Shown here: piece after piece, positions 54,129 through 64,000 of the stretch
Layout: each line of letters begins with the position of its first letter
How positions within the stretch are numbered: the first letter of the stretch is position 1
Notes under the pieces: model-generated
Database searches by the model: none
The model's input: the letters and a program-made list of their open reading frames with translations, nothing else
What the model was told of the DNA's origin: nothing
Translations under genes and position numbers: made by a program
Origin: Rutstroemia sp. NJR-2017a BVV2
Taxonomy: Eukaryota > Ascomycota > Leotiomycetes > Helotiales > Rutstroemiaceae
Reading direction: 5' to 3'
Assembly: GCA_002946415.1 (NCBI GenBank)
Contig: NJPS01000008.1
Location: forward strand, 434,001-498,000
Length of the DNA stretch: 64,000 bases

Positions 54129-55354
54129 TTAATCTGCCTTCTGAGTATTCAACACCGGTTCTATCGTGGTTAAAAGATCTCGAAATTTCTGCATCCCCGT
54201 AAAGTCATCATCCGGTACCCTCAAATCATTCCGTTTCACCAAAACTTGCAACAGATTTCTGAAAATTGCATCCCCAAAAACTCCACATGTGCCTTCTTTC
54301 TCTGTCCCAAATCCCATAGCTCTTTCCATAGAATCTAACCTCTCTCGACTCACTTGAATGAGGATTTTGAGCGAAAGATTGCGGTGGCTTTCAACTGGAA
54401 ACCATCGATATGAAAACCGGGAATGATACGTGGAAGTCTGGCGTACATAGGCGACTGAGTGGGAACATGGAGGATATTCTGATAGGAAAGAAATATGTTT
54501 TCGAATGTTTTCAACAACAACAGATTACAAACGCAAGTCACAGTCACAAACATCAGACTCGGGAGATGTGTGTTCTCTCATTCCAGACTCTTTGGAACGA
54601 ACGTAGGACTCCAACGCTGACAACCGACTCTCCATTTGCTGCTCAGGATTCACCGTCCACTCAGTCAGTGGTCGAGAGAAGTCACAGGATTCCGATGAAT
54701 TTTCAATGGGCGTTGCGGCTTGCTCGTCTTCTGGGAGAAATTGGACAAATCTCTCCGTCCCCTGGAACAAATCTACCAATCGCATTATTCTTGCATAACG
54801 AACTATCCACGGTTCGGAACAGAGATTCGGCGGTGACGTTATCTCTATCTGATGGCATGAAGAGAAATGAGCAGGTGCGTTGGCAAGCGCTGTTGCGATC
54901 CAAATCCTGGAATAAACTTGCACTGAAGTCGGAAAGTCTTCTGGTGTAAGTTTCTTTCTTCTCTGTGGGTGTCGGGGAGTTGGACAACTGCTCAGATGTA
55001 TAATGTGACAATGGGGTGGAAATTGTTTCGAGAGTCTTCCTGATATCTCTCGCTGTCTCATCCCGTCCTGGACTTTTTGGTTAATGAATGAACACCGCTG
55101 AGGTCATTACTCAGAACTTTGTCGACGTTGCTATGCGCAGTTGATTCAGGTGTGGCCGAATATTGCCCAGCCTGCTCTAAATCGTAAAAGTTGCTGTTCG
55201 AGGCGTTTGCACAGTCTGACGGTCTGGAATTGGAACTGGAAGTGCAATTCGCGCTGGAGCTTACAGCTTCGTCGTCAAAATTGGTGGGTTCAATTGGTCT
55301 GTTGTTGGAAAAGAGCTGGAATTGGCCTTCATGGCTAGATTCAGCACTCGACAT
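54129..55354 (-). CDS. Uncharacterised three-exon protein (possible regulator C-terminus)
   Basis: Exons 55096-55354, 54533-55039 and 54129-54478 join to 371 aa with all phases consistent. Intron 1 (56 nt) is GTGTTC...ATATCAG; intron 2 (54 nt) is GTTTGT...TTCCTATCAG with a strong pyrimidine tract. ATG 55354 has a good CACC context. The N-terminus is Ser/Asn-rich (MSSAESSHEGQFQLF). The middle is mixed, with VDLFQGTERFVQFLPEDEQA and a short coil EQQMESRLSALESYV. The C-terminal ~90 residues, NLSLKILIQVSRERLDSMER, AIFRNLLQVLVKR and FRDLLTTIEPVL, are helical and recall the C-termini of some fungal Zn2Cys6 pathway regulators, but no zinc cluster is present or seen just upstream. I do not recognise a family. 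The donors are non-optimal, so the model is provisional. Confidence 0.5.
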
Positions 55355-55982
55355 GGTGTCGAGAAGACGGATTGAATGTGAGTCGTAGTGGGTTGCGAGA
55401 AACGTCGAGGAGCATAGCTGGTGAAATTTGACAGATTGATACCACCTCGCGAATAACAACATGTAACCAACACCGACGCCAACACCAAATCCATCCAACA
55501 TCAGCACGGATACGACACAGCCTATGATATAGGTAGACTCATCGTTTATGCAACTGTAGAGCAACAATGACAGAACTTGTTGCTGACAACCATGACAAAT
55601 GTCAAACCCCGAATATCCTCACGGTATACTATCCACTAACTTACCACGAGCAGTGCGGAGTGGGTTAGAAGGGGTATTGCGGGGTAGCTAGCTTGCGGAG
55701 GGACCCAACGTCTCCTTCTCGAGCTGAAAGAAGAGTATGAGGAAGCGAGCTGGGTGGAAAATTCGTAGTTAGTTTCACATTATGTGGTGGTGTGGTTAAT
55801 TGCGTCACAGAATGCATTAGTAATGGATAGATAGAGAGATATCATTGTCATGGTATAGTGTATATGAGCAAGTAAACAAGCAAGCAAGCAAGGAGCTTGG
55901 TCCTCGGAAACACCTAAACAAAATCCATAAATTGAGGATGGCCGGGGGTTCGTACGGGTATACTATGGGAGTGTGGGAAGTC

Positions 55983-56016
55983 GACGTTAAAACAGAAAGT
56001 TGGCAATGAAATAGAC
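55983..56016. repeat. 34-bp direct repeat, copy 1
   Basis: GACGTTAAAACAGAAAGTTG... is identical to copy 2 at 56177-56210 except for one base. The copies are 194 bp apart, start to start. Confidence 0.9.
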
Positions 56017-56176
56017 GACGTTGCTTGCTTGCAGATGCATTCCGAATCGGGAAATTGGTGCAAAAGAAGCTACATCGTTTCAAGGCTCGCAGCAGTTCTA
56101 GATATTGGCTTAGACGAATCGAATCTGCTATTCTACATCTTCCATCCAGACCGCCTGTAAATTTCCAACCTTTTTG

Positions 56177-56210
56177 GACGTTAAAACAGAAAGTTGGTAA
56201 TGAAATAGAC
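56177..56210. repeat. 34-bp direct repeat, copy 2
   Basis: Second copy of the 34-bp direct repeat, one mismatch (C to T) from copy 1. The ~160 bp between the copies is single-copy in this window and has no coding potential I can support. Confidence 0.9.
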
Positions 56211-56249
56211 TCCCGCATCTAGATCTACTTTCGAGATCTCGTTTTCTGC

Positions 56250-56880
56250 TTATGCATCGCCGTTGTAATTGGCATTTGAAGATCCCTCCAACTTCCTGAC
56301 AGCTTCTGCAAGATCTTGATTGATGGGAAATTCAAGAATGGCATCTTCAAGGAAATCGATAGCAGAAAGGAAAGTTCCGGATGTACAGAGGTTGGCGTCG
56401 TATTGCTGCTATGCCCCCCCGCCCATGGACAAAAGTTAAAATTTTAGGTGGTTGGACGCAGAAAACTTAACTTTTGTTCACGGGGCATAGTAGGAGATGC
56501 ATGCAACACTGTCATAAACTGTGGAGCTGTTCTCGAAGATGAGATGTGAAATCCTCTCTTCTTGCATCTCAAAGCAAAGACAAGGTTCGTCAACATGCTT
56601 TGTCCCAGACTCCCCGTACGTAGATTGGCGCAGGTCAGATAGATCACGTGTCAAATGCAATGGTGGTGCCATATTCTTTCCCCTGGGCCATGTGTGATGT
56701 GGAGATAAGCCGGGCCCACAAATGAGGAGTTTCTCTGCCGGAGGTTTCCTCCGAATATGGCATGGATGCCGAGTCGGAAACACTTATGGATATTGATTGA
56801 GATCGATATTTTCTACGGCATCTAGCTTTAGCGGACAGCAGTCGGTGAATCTTTGCTCGCGGGTTCCATGGATTCCCCTG
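56250..56880 (-). pseudogene. Protein-like exon fragments of an unidentified gene around a palindromic element
   Basis: Three minus-strand stretches read like real protein but do not join cleanly. (1) About 56670-56880: RAKIHRLLSAKARCRRKYRS and SVSDSASMPYSEETSGRETP. (2) About 56491-56620: EPCLCFEMQEERISHLIFEN and SSTVYDSVACISYY. (3) 56250-56408, ending in a stop: QQYDANLCTSGTFLSAIDFL and EDAILEFPINQDLAEAVRKL. Stretch 3 is preceded exactly by a CATAG acceptor formed by the end of the 82-bp palindrome at 56409-56490. The junction of 1 and 2 needs a frame change I cannot supply with consensus sites. It may be a decayed gene or one with unusual introns; no family is recognised. Confidence 0.35.
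56409..56490. mobile_element. Short palindromic MITE-like element, copy 2
   Basis: Ends CTATGCCCC and GGGGCATAG are perfect inverted repeats, continuing inward as CCATGGACAAAAGTTAA against TTAACTTTTGTTCACGG. A TA dinucleotide at each end could be the target duplication. The loop contains GACGCA, as in copy 1 at 34056-34121. No open frame. Confidence 0.68.
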
Positions 56881-56955
56881 TCAGTGGGGGTTTTCTGGCT
56901 GTGCTGTGAGTGAAATGGACTGACCCTCACAAAGTTGCAGTGCCAAATGCACTGC

Positions 56956-56988
56956 GCAGCACAGCACAGCACAGCACAGCACAGCACA
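56956..56988. repeat. GCACA/CACAG pentanucleotide microsatellite
   Basis: Six tandem five-base CACAG/GCACA units. It reads as Cys/Ala/Val-rich in translation, which explains spurious Cys-rich open frames here. Confidence 0.85.
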
Positions 56989-58527
56989 TCTCCAACATTG
57001 TGAATTTGTTCTCCAGTGGGACCAAGAGGGAATCTGGCTAAGCCTTACCCACTGAGTCCGGAGTGCTGACACATACCAGTACGCAGAATCGAGTGGGGTC
57101 TGGAAGGAAGATGGTGCTTCCAGCTGCAGTAAGAAGCAGCTCTGTGCTGCATTGCATCGGTGATGAGGTCCAGCGAGGAGCACAGACGTGAAGCGAAGTG
57201 CAGATGAGGAGAAAGGAAAGACGACCGGCACACGATTTCCAGTATCTCAAGACGAGGCTCACCTACAATTCCTATTTGTGCGGAGGAGAACACTCCTTCC
57301 GCCGCGAACAAAAGAAAGGATGAAGTGCGCCGATGCTGATGTGTTTGTGTTTGAGGTTATGGGCGATGAGGTGATGAGGTGATGATATGTAAAGTACTCT
57401 CGAGTGAAACGTCAGTGTCGCGCCAAATCTTTGATAGCTCATTGGCCAGTCAAGCGAATAGGGAGTGCAAGAGGAAGTTTTAGCCTTGAGAGGTCAGAAT
57501 GAATAAGGTTAAGTGACAGGGAGCTCTAGTCCAAGCAGGTGGAGACTTCACAGTAAGGTCGGAGATCCTTACATAATTAATGACTGGACGGTAAGGCAGC
57601 CACCGCAGCCGGACAACGACTATTTTGCGTAATAATTCCTATTAAATCATCACTTGAAATTTATTGATTATTTGTACTTTTATTCTCTGTTTTTCTTGTC
57701 ATATAAGACTGAATAAACTTGAAGCAGTTTGAACCGATTTAATTTGAATTGCTCTCACCGTCGTCGAGAAAGTGTCGCAGATTGTTGGAGCCTTAAAGTA
57801 ACACCTTGTTTATCAGAGCCTTACTTTTGTATGTACGAACACCTACGAAACACGGCAGCAACAAAGTTACTCACACGGCTACAGTACGGCTCCAGTACGG
57901 CTCCGGCTACCTCATCACTCAGTCAGCTCTCTGCATCCATCTGCACTGCATCATACCACACTGTACCGACTGAACCCCACTACATCACGAAAGAAAATAC
58001 TCAAACTTCCACTTTATCACCAACGACAACTACGACAACTACGACAACAACGACAACTACGAATTTCGACTACAACCTTCGCCACATCTACGTATTTATG
58101 ATACCCTTTCGACAAATATACCGCCGCTGAATTTCCCGTCTTCAATCTACAAAACTTCCTCCATAAGCGTCTATCGTCTATTGAGAGTCATACCCAATTT
58201 TACGCCGGCCTTGAAGCCCTTCGCCTCGTCCACATTTCGCCAGTACACCGCACCGCCATCTTGTACATACACGAATACCAGAATCGCCGCATCTAGTACG
58301 CCAATCGCAAATAGCAAACAATCTATCATCGACTATCGCGCCATCTCCATCAACATCCGGGTTTATTGTCGCACATCAGCGTACTCGAAGCGGCAAGGGA
58401 AGCTGCAGTCATCCTCGACTTTACACTCTTACACTGTTTGATGCTGGAGCCATTCAGTTGAGACGATTAGGGACAATTGCGAACAGAGCGTCGCAATCTA
58501 TTACAACACATACCGCATTCGAATCGA
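56989..58527 (+). promoter_or_regulatory. Upstream region and probable long leader of the HSF gene, with two uORFs
   Basis: No separate gene is supported. Sequence from about 57720 becomes C/A-rich and poly-Thr-coding (ACAACTACG repeats at 58021-58060), typical of a fungal 5' leader. If transcribed from there it holds an ATG at 57831 opening 100 codons to TGA 58130, and an ATG at 58441 opening seven codons (MLEPFS, stop 58461) 67 nt before the HSF start. I see no perfect three-unit heat-shock element. Confidence 0.4.
58441..58461 (+). promoter_or_regulatory. Short upstream ORF before the HSF start
   Basis: ATG plus five sense codons and TGA, 66 nt before ATG 58528. If the leader covers it, it could modulate HSF translation. 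Confidence 0.35.
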
Positions 58528-60860
58528 ATGTACCTTCATATGCCTCCAACAAATCCTAGGAAAAGACCAGCCCCGGCAGCCTCGCCTACCATCCAGTCAC
58601 CCCAGATGCAACAAACGTACAATGCAGGTAGCCAGCTTTCTAATGCGGATTTTCTGCGCTGGGCCCAGAACCCCGACAACCAAAGCTACACAGATCCATC
58701 AACTTTCAACGTGAGTACGGCTTTCGGTACGAATGGGCTCCCGCAGACGTCGACCGCTTTTGACCAGCCTATCACTGCGCCATCACACTCGACACAACTG
58801 GCCCGTCGACCTCATAATACCAACCGGCAACTTGTTCAGTCAGCTCAGCGAACATTCGACAATTCCAGCGATCTTTGGGCACAATTTGGAGACGAGGCCA
58901 TGATGGACGCACAGAATGGACAGGGATCAGGAGAAAATGATGATATTGAGGCATTGGAGGAGAAGGCTGCGATTGCGAAAAGAGAAGCGCAAGCAAAACG
59001 AAAACAGATTCCCCCCTTTGTGCAGAAACTAAGCAGGTAATGTTTCCTTCCCGTCCGAGCGTCATCTCCTCATACTGACTGCCCTCTGCTGCTAGCTTCC
59101 TCGACGAATCAAAAAACACAGAACTCATACGATGGTCTGATCGGGGTGACTCATTCGTAGTGTTGGATGAAGATGAATTTGCGAAGACTTTGATACCTGA
59201 GCTGTTCAAACACAATAACTATGCATCGTTCGTACGGCAGCTCAACATGTATGGATTCCACAAGCGTGTTGGTCTTTCAGATAACTCGATGAAGGCGAGC
59301 GAGAGGAAGAACAAAAGCCCGAGCGAGTACTACAATCCATACTTCAAGCGCGGCCACCCAAATCTCTTGTGGCTCATCAACAAACCAAAAGGCGGGAACA
59401 AGAGACCGGCTCGGCCCGGAGCAAGGGTAAAGAATGAGGACTTGGGGGAAATAGACAGTGATGAGGAGATCAGAGATATGGAAGACCCCCTTGCCCAAAA
59501 TAATTACTCAAACAACACAGACAACAGTCGGGCTCTCTCGGCTGCGCCAGAATCCGGACCTCTACAAAGACGAGAAATAGCTCTTGTACGAAGCCAAATC
59601 TCTGACATTCAGAAACAGCAAAATGCCATATCACAAGCAATCACAAGGCTGCGCAAAGACCACAATCAACTATATCAACAAGCGGTGGCATTCAAAAACC
59701 TTCATGAACGCCATGAAAGTTCTATCAATGCTATTCTCACATTTCTTGCGACTGTTTACAACAGGAGTCTGGACGGCCAAGGTGCCGAGAATATTACCCG
59801 GATGTTCCAGGCCGGTCTAAATACAGAAGGTCAACATCAACAACAAGGCAATGTAGTTGATATTGGAGAACTCGCAACCCCGCAAGAAAAGCAAGAAGCC
59901 GGCAGTGGCAGTCCGAATATGCGAAAGGCGCAACGACTACTAATGGCGCCACCCCATCGAAACCAACCACAATCCGGCACCGCAACACCAACCGCAACAA
60001 GCCCCCAGCCCCAATACACCTCGCCTCGATCTGGAACCGTAGAGGAGCTATTCGAGTCATCTCCCAGCGATACCACCGCCACCAAAACCGAACCCCAAGG
60101 CATGCTCAACCTCATCAACAACACCAACGCCAAAACCCGCCCCGACACCAACGCCATGGAATTCCCCGACATGCTCTCGCACTACGAAAACGCCAACGGC
60201 AACTCCCCTCTCACCTCCGAACAGCGCAGCAACATGCTCAACATGATGGCCAGCACGACCTCCGCCCCAGGCAGCAACAACGCGCTTGTCAGCCCCGCGC
60301 CGCAAGCCCCGAATCTAGATGACATCGCGTACACGCAGGCGGAAATCGAAGATCTGCTTAAAATGCAGACGCAGCAGGCAGATCGCATTCAGCATCTGTC
60401 GGCGGCGCTGCAGCCGCTGAGTCCGTCGGAGATGCAGGATGGGAATTATTTCGCGGGGGGAGAGGGCGTGGATCCAGGGGCCGTCGGGGGGTTGGATTTA
60501 GATCAGTTTTTGGATTCGGGGGCGTATTTTGGGGGGAGTCCGGGGTATGGATTTGAGGATTATGCGGGGGGTGGAGGAGGAGGGGATGCGGGGTTTGCGG
60601 TGAATGGGGTGGGGGGAGGGGTGGGGGAGAGTCATTTTGATGTCGGGATGGATGGGTTGAGTGATGGTGGTGGGGGGCCTGGCGGTGCGGGGAGGATTGT
60701 TGAGACGGGGGGGAGTAGTGGGGGGAGTTCGCCGATGGAGGATGCAGTGGGGTTGGGGGTTAGTGGTGTGAATGGTGTGAATGGTGTGAATGGACATGGA
60801 GTGGTGGGGGAGAGCAGGAGCGGAAGCGGGAGTGGGAATAAAAGGAGAAGGAGAGGTTGA
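58528..60860 (+). CDS. hsf1: Heat shock transcription factor (HSF1)
   Basis: HSF trimerises and binds nGAAn repeats to activate chaperone genes. Exons 58528-59036 and 59096-60860, with a 59-nt intron (GTAATG...GCTAG, phase 2) inside the DNA-binding domain, give 757 aa. The winged-helix domain (~162-268) runs IPPFVQKLSSFLDESKNTEL, then SFVVLDEDEFAKTLIPELFK, the recognition helix HNNYASFVRQLNMYGFHKRV and FKRGHPNLLWLINKPKG. The HR-A/B trimerisation coil is at ~326-391 (RREIALVRSQISDIQKQQNA ... LRKDHNQLYQQAVAFKNLHE). The Pro/Thr/Asn-rich middle and a very Gly-rich acidic C-terminus (activation region) follow, with VNG repeats near the end. MYLHMPP leaves two possible start Met codons, 58528 and 58540. 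The last 430 nt of coding sequence are extremely G-rich. Confidence 0.93.
60445..60760 (+). other. G-run-rich coding segment with G-quadruplex potential
   Basis: The sense strand has more than ten runs of four or more G within about 300 nt (for example near 60456, 60485, 60529, 60606, 60672 and 60707), all encoding Gly-rich protein. Closely spaced runs could fold into DNA or mRNA quadruplexes. Confidence 0.6.
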
Positions 60861-63800
60861 TTGAGAGATGTTTGTGGTTTGGGAAGAGAAGAGAAGATAG
60901 GTAAATAGATGGATGGCAGGCGTTTGAGAATGGGAAGGGAAAGGAAAGGACAGGAAAGTCGAGAATATGGATGGGTGGAAGGCTGGGGATTTTTTGATCG
61001 GATGGGAGTTTATAGGATGGGATGGGATGGGTTGGGATGGAGGGATTTATTTTTTGATAAAAGCTAAGCTTCACTCAGCAGGGTCGGGTGGGGTCAGGAA
61101 GATTACTGTAGATGAGTTGAGTGCAGGCTGTAGCTGTAGTTAGGAGCGAATGAATGGAATGATTTGATATGAAATATGTATCCACAAGGCGAGGAAAGGG
61201 GTTAAGAGATGCGGATGAGTGTGGATAGGGATTGGGGTTTTGGCGTTGGCATTGGGGGTGGGTGGGTGTTTGATTGGTGTATTTTGGGACGGGATAGTGC
61301 GAGGGTAGGAGAAAAGATGGGGGGGGGAGAATGGGAGGAAGAAAGAGAAGATGGGGAAGACAGGAATAAGGGAAGAGGGAAAGAGGGGAAGGGAGAGGGA
61401 GGAGTAGAGACTTGTTTCGATCACTAGGGGGTGTCCAGTACTAACTACCCGACCAACTTCTAATTGTTTAAGTAATATTTGAACATTATGAACTAATATA
61501 CACTTATATATATCTGATTGTTTAAATCAAAGTTTGATATTGAGAATATCGAAGTTTTGAAGTTGTTCGGGATAGTTAGTACATCTTCTGGTGGATATAT
61601 ATATCTGGGAACACTGTGTGGTTTACGTTTTATGATGAATGACGATGATGATGATGATGATGACCAAGAAAGAAACGACCGAGAACGAAGAAAGAAGAAA
61701 AAGGATAGTTTGTATATATACACCTCGCCTACTTCCTTCTGTAATCAATATACTGTGTATGTATTAGTAGATACAGTACAGCACAGCATAACAGAGTATA
61801 GCTATCCAGTGATATATTCTCCTCACAGTTGGTCAGTCGAGACTCGACAGTAGAAGCAGGAACAGGGTTTCATTTATTGTGCTGCGAGAGAGGTTTGGAG
61901 AGGGGGTTGGAGATGGCTTGAGAATTTGACTTGATTTGATGAGTGTTCAAATGCAGTAGGTGTGGGTGTGGTGTGGTTGAGGCAGGGCAGGCTGGCTTCT
62001 TGTGTGTTGGTCGAGTGACGTTGGGTGGGAGATGAGAGGGGAGGAGCCAGATTGGGAATTGGGAGTTGTGGATGGAGGTTTGTTTTTTTCTAAGACTTGT
62101 AGTGATGGCTAGAAAGATATAGATAATACAATTCTGCTGAATGAGCGAAAGGGTAGGGCCCGAGGTAAGTGAATCCTTCCGCGCATTTCTTGTAGATGCT
62201 GTGTCTGTATTGCATCACTCACTTCTCTGGTCCACGCATCGCGTTTCTCGAAAAAGCAAAGCAAAGCGCATGTTACATGTGATTTTGGCGCGGCGCTGAG
62301 TACGGTCTTTGGTTTCTATAGGTTGGCTGAAGGGGAGGGGAGCAGTTGGTGAGACCGGGACAGGACTTGCATCATCGGATCACAGGCGGGCTAAGGGGAA
62401 TTGCAATTGAAAGCAATGTGTGGGGGGGAATAAACTAGGTTGGGAATTTCCTGAGTTGAATGCTGGTGGGAAGTTACGGGAGTTCGGGAGGTTCACAGAG
62501 AAGAAGACTGCGCATAATACATTTATAACAACCACCATAACATCCCACTACATGGGCTACGGGACAGAGCTCGATATACGGGCTGTGGCGCTTTTCTCTC
62601 CGAGAAGATGAAAGGGTTGGGTGGAATATAGTATGCTCTGCGAGAACATTTGATGGATGAAGAGCAAGTTTGTGTCATGTAATACAGGTTTTGTAGAGGT
62701 TATATCATGTCTAAAAGACTGGACTTATGTTTGGAATGGGTTGGTGGTTCATGAGTTGTTTAATATACCCTCGTGGTGGTTGGAATAGGATAGACTGGGC
62801 AGAGATATGGAGATGGATTGGGGCGGTTGCTGGTATGATGTTTCTTGGATTTAACACATAGATGACGGAGTGTTTGTGGCAAGATGTTGGAATCGGCTGG
62901 GTTGTGTCGCGTATTCAAGGCTCGGCAGTCCTTCGCTGTTGACGGTGGACTGCTGGCGGAGAGATTTTACGGGTTGGAAGAGGCACGCTTGAACTCGATC
63001 GTGTGGTTTGTCGCATGGTCCTCGATCTCGGAGCTCGCGGGTGCTTGAGGCGAGGGAGTGCTTGTGGGAGGAAGTGCGGTCATCTGGGTGAGACATCGGT
63101 ATGAGCGCATCGTAGGAAGATTCAGTGGTGGCGTCGTGCTTTGAATTTAAGGAGCATAAATTAAATCTAGGAAGTAGATTTCCCCCAGGGTTTTCCGGAG
63201 GTGGTTGTTAGCAAGCTGGTTATTATTAGTGAAGTAGACGACAATGTAACAGTCTACTACAGAAGCTTGACCACCCAGTAGGAGGTGGTTGATTGGTGAT
63301 ACGTTGTAGAAAAGTCTGCTCGATAGTTCCTTTGGATTGGTGGATATGCGTTGCAACGTTGACCAAGACTTGGAGGGAATGCTCGGCTCCCCCTTCATCG
63401 GCATTTTTTACAACTGAGGGGATTATCTTGTTGAGCATATAGCACCATCCATCTCTATTTAGCACCATCCATCTTCATATAGTACTCCATCTCATTATAA
63501 TTCGTAGTCTCGAGATGCCGTAAAGCACTCGCCGCCGCTGATGAAGGCAGTGCAAATGAGTTTTGCGGCGAGTTGAGGCGATTGCACACAACCGTGAGGA
63601 ATGACCGAGGCATGATTGTTGCATGATTGTTGCATTATCGAGGCATGTCGGTTCATATAGGGATTGTCGTTTTCTTCCTGATGACGGCCCGATGCTCATC
63701 GGAGATAAATGAGGAGGAGAGAAAGGAATAATGTCAACCCCGGCTGCAGCGACAAGGTAATGAAGCAATTTTATACATTCCTCTTCCACTTCCCACGAAA

Positions 63801-64000
63801 AATCTCAAACGTTCCTGAGACGGGTGACATCACATTGAGGAATCTGGACTCCTCGAAAATCGGTAGATGGGATTGTCTAGCACATGCAAACAACACACCC
63901 AAACCCAAGTTCACATAACATCATCCTCTCATCAGCGCTAAAAGAATGATTATGGGGAAATAAAGGCATGACTAATAACATTTTAGACTTCGGGGTTGCG
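60861..64000. other. Intergenic region to the window end, no gene supported
   Basis: The HSF 3' region stays G-rich to about 61400 and then becomes A/T-rich. A GAT microsatellite lies at 61641-61662. Minus-strand frames at 62851-63096, 63147-63470 and 63475-63789 were examined: the one at 63226-63468 has a somewhat protein-like stretch (EGGAEHSLQVLVNVATHIHQ) but no start, splice or family signal. Confidence 0.45.
61641..61662. repeat. GAT trinucleotide microsatellite
   Basis: Seven tandem GAT units in non-coding sequence. Confidence 0.8.

Larger units (their letters stand above)
55355..56249. other. Intergenic region with a 34-bp direct repeat
   Basis: No gene is supported. A GCAAGCAAG tract lies near 55875-55890, and a 34-bp sequence is repeated at 55983-56016 and 56177-56210. 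Confidence 0.45.

Noticed and set aside
54410..54949. 179-codon plus-strand frame from ATG 54410
   Set aside because: It overlaps the minus-strand three-exon model, whose joined product has consistent intron phases and helical blocks. The plus frame has no family features, although a GTAAGT just after its end kept it under consideration.
56784..57231. Cys-rich minus-strand frames resembling a small Cys-rich protein
   Set aside because: The Cys-Ala-Val pattern is produced by the GCACA microsatellite at 56956-56988.
57729..58441. Thr-rich open frames upstream of HSF as separate genes
   Set aside because: Better explained as an HSF leader with uORFs; poly-Thr comes from an ACAACTACG repeat.
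63147..63470. Possible decayed short-chain dehydrogenase-like fragment on the minus strand
   Set aside because: One stretch (GGAEHSLQVLVNVATHIHQ) looks protein-like, but there is no cofactor motif, active site, start or consistent frame.
1..64000. CRISPR arrays, bacterial operons, prophage or virus-derived genes
   Set aside because: No direct-repeat/spacer arrays and no viral protein motifs were seen; gene structure is eukaryotic throughout.

Overview
The window reads as nuclear DNA of a filamentous ascomycete (Pezizomycotina). The leotiomycete/Helotiales flavour is an impression, not a proof. The evidence is short GT-AG introns (48-230 nt) with CTAAC or CTGAC branch sites, monocistronic genes on both strands, wide intergenic spaces, and fungal-specific proteins such as Byr4, Snt1, Pin4, a NACHT-ankyrin STAND protein and a HET-type relic. 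I see no rRNA, tRNA, CRISPR array, viral gene or complete autonomous transposon.

Layout. 0.3-7.4 kb: a Byr4-like septation regulator (+), a convergent aldo/keto reductase (-), and a SelO/Fmp40 protein AMPylator (+) that shares a short divergent promoter with the reductase. 8.2-10.6 kb: two small secreted cysteine-containing proteins. 12.1-17.0 kb: the mRNA-decay/translation repressor Scd6 (-), divergent from a Pex39-like KPWE protein (+), then a small SRPBCC/START-like protein (+). 17.8-23.0 kb: an accessory non-self-recognition-like island with a third secreted Cys-rich protein, a truncated HET-type pseudogene broken by a 17-bp duplication, a repetitive tract, and a frameshifted NACHT-ankyrin STAND gene. 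24.2-33.3 kb: a very large Snt1-like two-SANT corepressor (-), divergent from deoxyhypusine synthase (+). 33.3-48.5 kb: a 702-aa unidentified basic protein whose frame is interrupted by a TAA that a 48-nt intron would remove, then a long gene-poor stretch, the spliceosomal cyclophilin Cwc27 (-) and the RRM-R3H protein Pin4/Cip2 (-). 48.5-58.5 kb: a gene-poor stretch that nevertheless holds a three-exon 371-aa gene (54129-55354, -), an MFS-like scrap and protein-like exon fragments beside a short palindromic element. 58.5-60.9 kb: the heat-shock transcription factor (+). 61-64 kb: nothing convincing.

Many genes belong to growth and RNA/protein control: Byr4 (septation GTPase), Scd6 and Pin4 (mRNA fate), Cwc27 (splicing), Dys1 (eIF5A hypusination), Snt1 (Set3C-type deacetylase complex) and HSF (stress transcription). 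They are unlinked housekeeping genes, not a pathway cluster. The most unusual content is the decayed HET/STAND island, two copies of a ~66-82 bp hairpin element (one at a possible splice junction), a 63-nt in-frame intron-like segment in the Snt1 gene, a GC-AG intron in the Pin4 gene, and intragenic GC-skew flips that leave G-run-rich 3' ends.
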